64,000 nucleotides of DNA from Buttiauxella gaviniae (GTDB taxonomy: Bacteria > Pseudomonadota > Gammaproteobacteria > Enterobacterales > Enterobacteriaceae), in assembly GCF_040786275.1 (NCBI RefSeq), contig NZ_JBFMVT010000002.1, forward strand, positions 1 to 64,000, given 5' to 3'. This document shows positions 1 through 6,319 of the stretch, piece after piece. The position numbers were made by a program, and so were the translations under genes. The notes under the pieces are model-generated. The model was given only the letters and a program-made list of their open reading frames with translations, was not told the origin of the DNA and ran no database searches. Position 1 is the first letter of the stretch. Every line of letters starts with the position of its first letter.

Positions 1-138
1 TGGCTGAGTAAGTTTAGGTGTAAATATCTGAGGCATGAAAATATCTGGTAAGGCATGCCCACAGTTCATTGAATTTAATTTCGCCAATAACCATATACAA
101 ATGAAGGATATTTAATTCACCATTGCAGTTGGTAAGCC

Positions 139-300
139 TTAATACCCTGCAGCTTTGTTAGCCGCTTTTATACGATTATCTCTGGCGTCTTTTTGGTTTT
201 TATCAGTCGCCTGCATGATTCCACCAGCGGCCTCCACCCAGTCACTCGCTGTACACCCGGATAATATCAGGCTCAACATAAGCGCGAAAATAGACTTCAT
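139..300 (-). CDS. Small lipoprotein, 53 aa, function unknown
   Basis: A short reading frame starts at ATG 300 with a good ribosome binding site (AGGGA, 8 nt upstream) and stops at TAA 139. The N-terminus is a hydrophobic stretch followed by the lipobox LILSGC (Cys16), so the product should be a lipoprotein cleaved by signal peptidase II and lipidated at Cys16. The mature part is only 38 residues, with a glycine-rich patch and a charged tail rich in Lys, Arg, Asp and Asn. I do not recognise a family. It reads in the same direction as the HbpS-like gene downstream of which it lies, but a hairpin at 434-471 separates them, so it probably has its own promoter. Confidence 0.6.
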   Translation of the reverse strand: MKSIFALMLSLILSGCTASDWVEAAGGIMQATDKNQKDARDNRIKAANKAAGY

Positions 301-433
301 TTTAATTCCCTAATTTCCCATCAATGTATAAAAAACGTCCGTGTAATACTCAGAGTATTTGACGCTCAATATTTTATTTTGACAAAAAATTTTAACATGG
401 GCAAAGGGGAATATTTTCACTGTTGCTTTTAGC

Positions 434-471
434 CGTCACGTTGCAGGTGAAAATATGCCTGCAACGTGACG
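434..471. terminator. Perfect 14-bp stem hairpin
   Basis: Two 14-base arms (434-447 and 458-471) are exact reverse complements around a 10-nt loop. The hairpin lies just past the stop of the HbpS-like gene (482) and could end its transcript. Neither side has a clear run of T, so a factor-independent terminator is not assured; mRNA 3'-end stabilisation is an alternative. Confidence 0.45.
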
Positions 472-481
472 AAAATCTTTA

Positions 482-982
482 TCAGGATGCGTTGAGGACT
501 GCTTTATTCGCCTCAAGAGCATCAACCGCACATTGCTGATCCAAATGACCGCCCGGCGCACCGCCAATACCAATTGCGCCGATAGTCTGATTATCGACTT
601 TAACCGGTACCCCACCCCCTAATAGCAGGAAGCCTGGAATGTCACGCATATTCTGCGCACCGGCGTTATCCTGCGCACTCTTCATAACGTCGCCAGTGGC
701 ATTTCTGGTGGTCAGAGCGGTATACGCTTTCATACGGCTGGCTTCAACGGTATGAGGGCCTGCGTTATCCATGCGTTTTACTATTTTCACAACGCCTGCA
801 CGGTCCACAACGGTTACCGCAACATTGTAGTTTTTGGCGCTACAAGCCTGAATGGCGCTTTGAGCGAGCTTATCGGCAAACTCCAGTGAGAGATTTTTTT
901 CAGTCAACACGCTGCTGGCAAAAGCGGGCATTGCTACGGCGCTACTGAATAAGGCTGCCGCTAACAAGATGGATTTTTTCAT
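482..982 (-). CDS. Secreted GlcG/HbpS-family (DUF336) protein
   Basis: The 166-residue product belongs by eye to the GlcG/HbpS (haem-degrading/haem-binding, DUF336) family. ATG 982 is chosen because it directly follows AGGGAAG and opens a classical signal peptide (MKKS, hydrophobic core, cleavage after AFA at about residue 22); an in-frame codon at 997 is an alternative. The mature part has the family pattern: VVDRAGVVK, the glycine-rich GGGVPV, then IGAIGIGGAPGG and a D..CA motif near the end. E. coli GlcG is cytoplasmic and shorter, so a periplasmic form is notable. It lies 101 nt downstream of a response regulator on the same strand, with a perfect palindrome (1063-1080) between them. In Streptomyces, HbpS is an extracellular haem-binding accessory protein of the SenS/SenR two-component system. 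A similar role here is inference. Confidence 0.75.
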   Translation of the reverse strand: MKKSILLAAALFSSAVAMPAFASSVLTEKNLSLEFADKLAQSAIQACSAKNYNVAVTVVDRAGVVKIVKRMDNAGPHTVEASRMKAYTALTTRNATGDVMKSAQDNAGAQNMRDIPGFLLLGGGVPVKVDNQTIGAIGIGGAPGGHLDQQCAVDALEANKAVLNAS

Positions 983-1062
983 GGTTTCTTCCCTCAACTC
1001 GGAGTGTTTAATTTACAGGAGTTACGGTAATCAACTATTGAAGACGAAACTATTCGGGCGAA

Positions 1063-1080
1063 TACCTGGTAAACCAGGTA
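1063..1080. promoter_or_regulatory. 18-bp perfect palindrome upstream of the HbpS-like gene
   Basis: Arms TACCTGGT (1063-1070) and ACCAGGTA (1073-1080) are exact complements around AA. The site lies 4 nt beyond the stop of the response regulator and about 80 nt upstream of the HbpS-like start, where an activator would bind. It is a candidate operator of the adjacent response regulator. I saw no second copy upstream of the kinase gene. Confidence 0.4.
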
Positions 1081-1083
1081 ATT

Positions 1084-1698
1084 TTACGTAGTCCCTTTAA
1101 GACCGCCATAGATTTTAATCAGCTTAGCTAGCGAGTTAATTTCCAGCCTGGCAAATAAACTGGCGCGATGCGCTTCGACAGTTCGTGGCGACAACGAAAG
1201 ATCTCGCGCCATCTCTTTGTTGGATTTTCCCTGAATAATCAGCGCCATGACTTCCTGTTCGCGGGCTGAAAGTGTTGCCAGTTTCGCCTGTAAATCAGCC
1301 TGGCTTTCCCGTTGTTGCTGGCTCTCTTTTTGCTGTTCCAGGGCGGCACCCACCGTTTCAAGCAGCAAATCGGCGTCGATGGGTTTGGTCAGAAACTCAA
1401 AGGCTCCGTTCTTAAATGCCCGACGGCAAAGATCGATACTACCGTGTCCCGTCATCATGATAACCGGCAAGGTACTGCCCATTTGCTGCCAGTTTTCCAG
1501 CAGCGTAATGCCCGATTTTCCCGGCATCCGAATATCCAGCAGCAAGCAGCCGTTCAGGCTTTGCAAATCAGGTTCAGATTCCTGAAAGCGTTGCACGCTA
1601 TCGTAGGTTTGCGTCTCCCAGCCCATCGTTGCCAGCAGCGCACTTAACGAAAAGCGTATTGCTTCGTCATCGTCAATAAGATAGATACGTTGCCCCAT
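1084..1698 (-). CDS. FixJ-type two-component response regulator
   Basis: This is a 204-residue response regulator. The N-terminal receiver domain (about 1-120) has acidic residues D9-D11, the phospho-acceptor Asp55 in LLLDIRMPG, Thr83 and Lys105. A glutamine/glutamate-rich linker (about 121-140) leads to a LuxR-type helix-turn-helix (about 141-200, LSAREQEVMALI and RTVEAHRASL). The arrangement matches FixJ/TtrR-type regulators. Start ATG 1698 overlaps the kinase stop codon by one base (TAATG), showing translational coupling and a kinase-regulator operon. An in-frame upstream codon would add 14 residues inside the kinase gene and is unlikely. The target genes are unknown; the palindrome at 1063-1080 and the HbpS-like gene just downstream are the obvious candidates. 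Confidence 0.85.
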   Translation of the reverse strand: MGQRIYLIDDDEAIRFSLSALLATMGWETQTYDSVQRFQESEPDLQSLNGCLLLDIRMPGKSGITLLENWQQMGSTLPVIMMTGHGSIDLCRRAFKNGAFEFLTKPIDADLLLETVGAALEQQKESQQQRESQADLQAKLATLSAREQEVMALIIQGKSNKEMARDLSLSPRTVEAHRASLFARLEINSLAKLIKIYGGLKGTT

Positions 1699-3020
1699 TA
1701 CGCCCCCTTTTGAGTAAGTGGGAAAATCACCGTAAAACATGCGCCTCCGGCGGCACTGTTTTCAGCCTGAATGCTGCCATTAAGCCGCTGAACTAAGGTT
1801 TCGGTCAGCGCCATTCCAAGCCCAAGCCCCTCTTTGCGGGTCGTGAAGAAAGGCATAAAAACTTGCTCCAGCGCCTGTTCGCTCAGCCCTGGGCCGCCAT
1901 CCGTTACCGTCAAAATGATACTGTTTGCGGTTTCGCTAGCATTGATCTCGACCCAGGCTTTCCCCTGCGCTATTTGCTGCTGCGCCTGAATCGCATTATT
2001 GAGCAGGTTATGGAATATCTGCTCAATCCCCAACGGAGAGGCTATCAGCGGTGGCAGTGTTTCAGGAGTGTGATTAATCACTGTGACTTTACCGCGCTCA
2101 ATTTCATTTCCTAAAAGTATCACCACACGGTCCCAAACCTCCCGCAGGTTAACTGGCTGTAAGGGCTGCTCCTCGCTATTCAATTTTTCCCGGAACGCCA
2201 GCAACAGCGCGCTGATTCGTTTTGTTTGCATAACTGAAGCATCAAGCAACGGTTGTGCTTTTTCGGCCTGCTGATGGGCAATAAGCCGTTGTGCCGTTTG
2301 TGAATAACTGAGAATAGCGGTGAGCGGCTGATTTAGCTCATGCACCATCCCCGCCGCTATCTCACCCATCGCATTCAGGCGCGCCAGCTCTGAAAAGTGA
2401 GCGCGTAAATCGGCGATATTGCGCTGGCGTTTGGTCATCTGATATTGAGTATAAAAGTAGATTGCCGCCGCCCAGAAGCCGCCCACCAGGACCAGCATTA
2501 ACCAGGGCAAGCCTCGCCAGTCAGGATTATTGGTTACCGCAAGATTGAGTGGTTGAGAAGGACTTGCCACCTCTTTCTCCCAGCGCCACCAATCCCCTTT
2601 CCCTTCAGCGCCCTGAGTCAGAAGCGGTGTACCTCGCCAGCTTAAACTAAAGTGGCGAAATTTCTGCGTACGGACGAAATCAGCCAACAAGGTAGGTAAA
2701 TCAATGAGTAAAGAACCTTGCGGTGAATTTATCCAGTACGTTCCGGCTCGTGCGGGATTAATGTCCGGGCGCGGCGGTTCATGAGGCTTAGTTTGCCAAC
2801 GTAAAATATAGGGGAACTTTTGCTGCACAACCGCCGGGTCGCTGCTGTTAGAAAGCAGCGCGAGAATGACATCGTTTTGCGAAAGCTTAACCGTGATATC
2901 ACGATACAGAATCCGAAACTCCGCGCTTTGTTCCTCATACTGCTGATTCAACGCGTAGAAAACCACACCGCCGCCAGACAGCACGGTAAGGGTCAGCCAG
3001 ATGAGTACCTTTTTGAACAT
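1698..3020 (-). CDS. Membrane sensor histidine kinase
   Basis: The 440-residue kinase has a transmembrane segment at about 5-25, a periplasmic sensing region at about 26-170, a second transmembrane segment at about 171-192, a HisKA dimerisation domain with phospho-acceptor His227 (MVHELNQPL), and a C-terminal HATPase domain with an N box (HNLLNNAIQAQ), G1 (DGGPGLS) and G2 (GLGLGMAL). The sensing region matches no domain I can name. ATG 3020 is preceded by AGGGA; a GTG eight codons further upstream is possible. The gene overlaps its response regulator by one base. The ligand is unknown. The neighbouring periplasmic HbpS-like protein could act as the sensory partner, by analogy with SenS-HbpS. 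Confidence 0.85.
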   Translation of the reverse strand: MFKKVLIWLTLTVLSGGGVVFYALNQQYEEQSAEFRILYRDITVKLSQNDVILALLSNSSDPAVVQQKFPYILRWQTKPHEPPRPDINPARAGTYWINSPQGSLLIDLPTLLADFVRTQKFRHFSLSWRGTPLLTQGAEGKGDWWRWEKEVASPSQPLNLAVTNNPDWRGLPWLMLVLVGGFWAAAIYFYTQYQMTKRQRNIADLRAHFSELARLNAMGEIAAGMVHELNQPLTAILSYSQTAQRLIAHQQAEKAQPLLDASVMQTKRISALLLAFREKLNSEEQPLQPVNLREVWDRVVILLGNEIERGKVTVINHTPETLPPLIASPLGIEQIFHNLLNNAIQAQQQIAQGKAWVEINASETANSIILTVTDGGPGLSEQALEQVFMPFFTTRKEGLGLGMALTETLVQRLNGSIQAENSAAGGACFTVIFPLTQKGA

Positions 3021-3256
3021 TGAGTCCCTATTCTTATCTTTCACCGCCAGGATTTACCCAGCCAGATTCACGCTTGTTTTCCAAACGTTAGCAGAAATGC
3101 CTTCGTTCGTCTCACCCGCCATGATGCATATAAAGATGAAAATGAATTATTTGCGAGGCGCTTTCCACAAACCTTTTAAGCACATTTTTTTACAGTGCCG
3201 ATAAATTTAAAGTCACCCGTGCAAATTGATACGGTATCCAAATCAACACCAAACTT

Positions 3257-3306
3257 CGTACTGTGTACGAAAAAAAACGATTGACACTCGCACACAGTAC
3301 GATTAA
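3257..3306 (+). promoter_or_regulatory. Promoter and paired operators of the toxin-antitoxin operon
   Basis: Upstream of the toxin there is a palindrome CGTAC-TGT-GTACG (3257-3269), and its left part recurs inverted as CACAGTACG (3293-3301). Between and over them lies a promoter: TTGACA at 3281-3286 and a weaker -10 near 3303. The second operator covers the -35 to -10 spacer. This is the expected layout for autorepression by a type II antitoxin or toxin-antitoxin complex. Confidence 0.6.
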
Positions 3307-3330
3307 AAATAGACCGCAAGGACAACGCGC

Positions 3331-3699
3331 ATGATGGAATATTTTGAGTTTGTCGAAACGCCAACATTTGTCAGGCAGCGCGAAGGTTTGCTGGATGATG
3401 ACACCTTCCAACAGCTTCAGGAGTATTTGATCAGGCAACATGTGGTCGGCGACACAATAAGGAACACCGGGGGCTGCAAGAAACTCAGATGGAATCGCCC
3501 CGGTACAGGAAAACGTGGCGGCGTGCGGGTTATCTATTACGCAGTGACTTCCAAAGGCCGGCTTTATCTGCTGACGATTTACGCAAAAAACGTCAAGGAC
3601 GATATGACGGAAGCGGAAAAAGCCGTATTCAAGCGGTTAACGGAACATCTGGATCAGGCATTATCAATTCTTCATCACGAAGATTTAAGGACAACATGA
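3331..3699 (+). CDS. RelE/HigB-type toxin
   Basis: The 122-residue product has the pattern of the HigB-2/RelE-like toxins. An N-terminal helical part (VETPTFVRQREGLLDDDTFQQLQEY) is followed by a basic strand region with CKKLRW and GKRGGVRVIYY, then LYLLTIYAKN and the C-terminal KAVFKRL helix. Such toxins are ribosome-dependent mRNA endonucleases. Start codons ATG 3331 and ATG 3334 are adjacent; AAGGA lies at the right distance for either. The toxin gene comes first and overlaps the antitoxin start (ATGATG at 3696). Toxin-first order is typical of the higBA group and differs from relBE. Confidence 0.8.
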   Translation: MMEYFEFVETPTFVRQREGLLDDDTFQQLQEYLIRQHVVGDTIRNTGGCKKLRWNRPGTGKRGGVRVIYYAVTSKGRLYLLTIYAKNVKDDMTEAEKAVFKRLTEHLDQALSILHHEDLRTT

Positions 3700-3989
3700 T
3701 GGATAAGCAACTTTTCGAAGAACTTGTGCAAAGCATGGAAGAGATGGTGGCTATTGAAAAAGGCGAAATGCAGCCAGCACGAGTCCATCGCCACGCAATT
3801 CCCAATGTAAAAGCTTTACGTGAAACCAGCGGTTTAAAACAAGAAGAGTTCGCCCAGGCGGTTGGCGTGAGCCCCTCTCTGGTACAAAGCTGGGAACAAA
3901 AGCGTCGAATTCCTTCCGGGCCATCACTCAAAATATTACTGATGCTGGAGCATAATCCGGCGGTGATTAATGTGCTGCTGGCGCTTTAA
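3696..3989 (+). CDS. HigA/NadS-type HTH antitoxin
   Basis: This 97-residue protein has an N-terminal toxin-binding segment (about 1-35) and a C-terminal Xre/Cro-type helix-turn-helix (about 42-97: LRETSGLKQEEFAQAVGVS, then LVQSWEQKRRIPSG). It starts inside the last codons of the toxin gene (ATG 3696 or 3699), so translation is coupled. It should neutralise the upstream RelE/HigB toxin and repress the operon through the inverted repeats at 3257-3301. No rho-independent terminator is obvious just downstream. Confidence 0.8.
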   Translation: MMDKQLFEELVQSMEEMVAIEKGEMQPARVHRHAIPNVKALRETSGLKQEEFAQAVGVSPSLVQSWEQKRRIPSGPSLKILLMLEHNPAVINVLLAL

Positions 3990-4149
3990 TGTATTTACCA
4001 ATCATTCTTCATGATTATTATTCGGCGCACATTGATTAGTTCCAGACGGCTATTTTTCAGTAATTGCAATAATTGAAAGTATTTTGCGAGCGGCTTTCAA
4101 AGTGAAGAAAGCTACTCTTTTTTGGTAATGGGTTAGCAATATATTTTAT

Positions 4150-4250
4150 ACGCACCTGCAAAATCAGGTGCCAGGATTGGCGTCCTGAATCTTAGTAGAG
4201 ACACATGCATTTAATTCTTATGCATGTTTAGCTCCATTACTTCATAGCGA
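4150..4250 (+). ncRNA. Candidate C4-type antisense RNA (P4/P1 phage immunity)
   Basis: Two adjacent hairpins are visible: GCACCTG/CAGGTGC (4152-4158 with 4165-4171) and CAGGA/TCCTG (4172-4176 with 4183-4187), followed by an ATGCAT/ATGCAT stem (4205-4210, 4220-4225). Two segments are complementary to the downstream leader. TTGGCGT (4177-4183) pairs with ACGCCAA (4333-4339). CCATTACT (4234-4241) pairs with AGTAATGG (4275-4282), which covers the ATG of a mini-ORF. This is the layout of C4 antisense RNA of phages P1, P7 and P4: C4 is processed from the same transcript as its target and blocks a small leader ORF. The match is from memory and by eye; exact ends are uncertain. Confidence 0.5.
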
Positions 4251-4278
4251 TCGGGTTATACTCGCGTTGCAAGTAGTA

Positions 4279-4305
4279 ATGGTGAGCTGGATGGGGGCAT
4301 CATGA
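4279..4305 (+). CDS. Leader mini-ORF, 8 aa (orfX-like)
   Basis: ATG 4279 opens the peptide MVSWMGAS, ending at TGA 4303-4305. The same frame continues without another stop to 4845. The start codon lies inside one of the two segments complementary to the candidate C4 RNA (4234-4241), so the mini-ORF would be the regulated target, coupling translation to the downstream Ash/Icd-like frame. Alternatively the TGA is a mutated CGA and the leader was once part of the longer protein. Confidence 0.35.
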   Translation: MVSWMGAS

Positions 4306-4413
4306 GATGCGCCGATGTCTGCTAAGGTCGGTACGCCAACCCTATCCAGCCCACCACCAGCGAACTTGGCGTTTCCTGCGGTGGTTTTAAAACGCTTAGC
4401 AGAGAACATCCGT

Positions 4414-4845
4414 ATGAAATCTTTATTTTCGAATCCAGTAGTAATCAGCACCAAAAATCTCGACATTATCGATCTCGCCGAACGCTGCGAATTATTAGCC
4501 GATATACTGATTGATAGCGAAACCCCAGCCGAATGCAAAGTGCTTTGCCAACATCTTTATGCCCATCTGGATGCGTTAAAAGAGAATCTTGATAAACCAT
4601 TGTCTACCGCACTTATCGAGCAATTATCTGTCAATCATCCATCAGAATTCCCCGCTTCCCAGGTGTTTGCGGATTCCGATGATTTATGTGATTACAGCCA
4701 GGCGCTAACGCACGTGCTTATCTGCCATGCGTTATCACGACAAACGTCACAGCTAATCAGCGGGCTGTTGATGAGGCTGGTCAATACTCTGGTAGATGAT
4801 TTGAAAACGCCGCGATTCTTGCGGACTCAGGTTCAAATGGCGTAG
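4414..4845 (+). CDS. Ash/Icd-like phage-derived protein, uncertain
   Basis: From ATG 4414 the product is 143 residues, mostly helical in character, with no domain I can name. The frame is open upstream to 4306, and the stretch DAPMSAKVGTPTLSSPP before the chosen start resembles the N-terminal segment of Ash-family or Icd-like proteins of P4-type satellite phages. ATG 4315 (176 aa) is therefore a real alternative start; none of the starts has a strong ribosome binding site. The position downstream of a C4-like RNA and mini-ORF matches the immunity region of such phages. No integrase or attachment site is visible, so this would be a leftover or a domesticated immunity cassette. Function unknown. 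Confidence 0.5.
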   Translation: MKSLFSNPVVISTKNLDIIDLAERCELLADILIDSETPAECKVLCQHLYAHLDALKENLDKPLSTALIEQLSVNHPSEFPASQVFADSDDLCDYSQALTHVLICHALSRQTSQLISGLLMRLVNTLVDDLKTPRFLRTQVQMA

Positions 4846-4858
4846 CAGTCACTCGAGC

Positions 4859-4885
4859 AAAGCTCTCTGCCAGGCAGAGAGCTTT
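4859..4885. terminator. Bidirectional hairpin between the Ash-like gene and hsdS
   Basis: AAAGCTCTCTGCC (4859-4871) and GGCAGAGAGCTTT (4873-4885) are perfect complements. The hairpin separates two convergent genes and has A and T runs at its ends, so it can act on both strands. Confidence 0.7.
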
Positions 4886-4894
4886 CAGCCAAAG

Positions 4895-6319
4895 TCACAC
4901 CTTCTTCTTAGGTTTCTTCGTTTGCGCCGCACGTTCCGCTTTGATTCTTTCCAGTAAAGCAGCGGCGCTGTTTTCCCCGCTGATTAAATCCGGATTGTCT
5001 TTGCGCCACTGTTCGGTCAATTCACCGCGAAACGCTTTAGCCAGAATCGACTGAGTAAGGTTATTGACGCGCTTTTGTGCTTCAGCCACCTGCTTTTCGA
5101 TATTGTCGGCCCAGGCAAACAGTTTTTCGACTCGTCTAAGAATTTCTTTCTGCTCAAATTCACCTGGTAATACCACAATTAGATTTTTTAGATCTTTAGG
5201 AGATAAATTTGGCTGGAGCGTTTCTGACAACTTATCTGAAACTTGAACTTTGAAATAATCAGACTGGAATAGTACTTCAAAAAAATATTTCTCAGTAGAA
5301 TTGGAGAAACTAAATTTACACACTCGTTGATTTAAAACCCCCACGGGTTGTCCCTCAGGGTATCTACATACTTTTAATGTATCATTAGTTATTGGTCGCG
5401 TCAGAGCCATTAAGACATCACCAGGTTTTATTTGATATCGTTCAAATTGCGTGAGATATGGCAACGGAAGGAACTGTTGATTTTTTATTTCAAAATCCCC
5501 ATATTGTACATTCGATATTTTTATTACTGGCACGCCATCAGAGTCGTTAAACTCCGTACTTTTAAATGCATTCCCTGATATAATACTACATGAATCACTC
5601 AAGACTTTAACTTTCCAATTAGTAGAGAAACTCGTCGAAATATTATATTTTGAAAGATTGAGATTCACACTATGATAAGTATGACTACCCCTCCAGTCAG
5701 CAGTTAATCTGCCACTCACCGCAGCACTCAGCACCGCCTGACGGAAACGTTTTAGGCTTTGCGGGATTTGATCGAGACGGGTTTTGATACTGTCGACTAG
5801 GGCTATAATAACATCGAGCTTAGCCGTAATAACTTTCTGCTCCTCGTAAGGAGCGAAAGGGATAACCAGCGACTCAATTGCTTTACCAGATATATTTGGC
5901 TGCGCCCCACCATAAGCAATTTTTAATATATCACTTGATAAATATGATAATAAATAATTTCTGTATGTAATGTTTCCATATTTTTCAGCGCAGAACATCA
6001 GCTTACCGACACGTTGATTTTGAAGTGCAGGGATTTTGTCTATAAATAGACCAAGTTTTCCTGTCGTTGCACCTGACATTGCAATCAACAAATCACCCTT
6101 TATAATTTCGAACCCAACTGGTGCATTTTGGACATGGACAGCTTTTTCCGATGTTGCAACACTACCATCCAGATCTGATATTCTTATCACCGGATAGGTA
6201 GTGTCACTGGGCAGCACATAATCATTGCTTTTAAAAGCGAACCCGTTTTTCAAATACAAATATTCGCCTAAATCCGTAGCCACCCACCCATCAGGCAAAT
6301 TCCCAAATGCCTCAGCCAT
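4895..6319 (-). CDS. hsdS: Type I restriction-modification specificity subunit HsdS
   Basis: The 474-residue subunit recognises the bipartite DNA target for the HsdM/HsdR complex. Two target recognition domains are visible: TRD1 at about 5-165 (begins LPDGWV, with FAFKSNDY) and TRD2 at about 235-395. Each is followed by a helical spacer: KLDVIIALVDSIKTRLDQIP with AVLSAAVSGRLT after TRD1, and VEKLFAWADNIEKQV with SILAKAFRGELTEQWR after TRD2. The tail is lysine-rich. ATG 6319 overlaps the hsdM stop (TGATG); a GTG directly before it is an alternative start. Both TRDs (roughly 5160-5680 and 5880-6240) are visibly richer in A+T than the spacers and the other hsd genes, as expected for exchanged recognition domains. 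The target sequence cannot be read from this. Confidence 0.95.
   Translation of the reverse strand: MAEAFGNLPDGWVATDLGEYLYLKNGFAFKSNDYVLPSDTTYPVIRISDLDGSVATSEKAVHVQNAPVGFEIIKGDLLIAMSGATTGKLGLFIDKIPALQNQRVGKLMFCAEKYGNITYRNYLLSYLSSDILKIAYGGAQPNISGKAIESLVIPFAPYEEQKVITAKLDVIIALVDSIKTRLDQIPQSLKRFRQAVLSAAVSGRLTADWRGSHTYHSVNLNLSKYNISTSFSTNWKVKVLSDSCSIISGNAFKSTEFNDSDGVPVIKISNVQYGDFEIKNQQFLPLPYLTQFERYQIKPGDVLMALTRPITNDTLKVCRYPEGQPVGVLNQRVCKFSFSNSTEKYFFEVLFQSDYFKVQVSDKLSETLQPNLSPKDLKNLIVVLPGEFEQKEILRRVEKLFAWADNIEKQVAEAQKRVNNLTQSILAKAFRGELTEQWRKDNPDLISGENSAAALLERIKAERAAQTKKPKKKV

Noticed and set aside
1-138. Possible gene at the left edge
   Set aside because: No frame with start, ribosome binding site or known pattern is visible; A+T-rich, probably intergenic.
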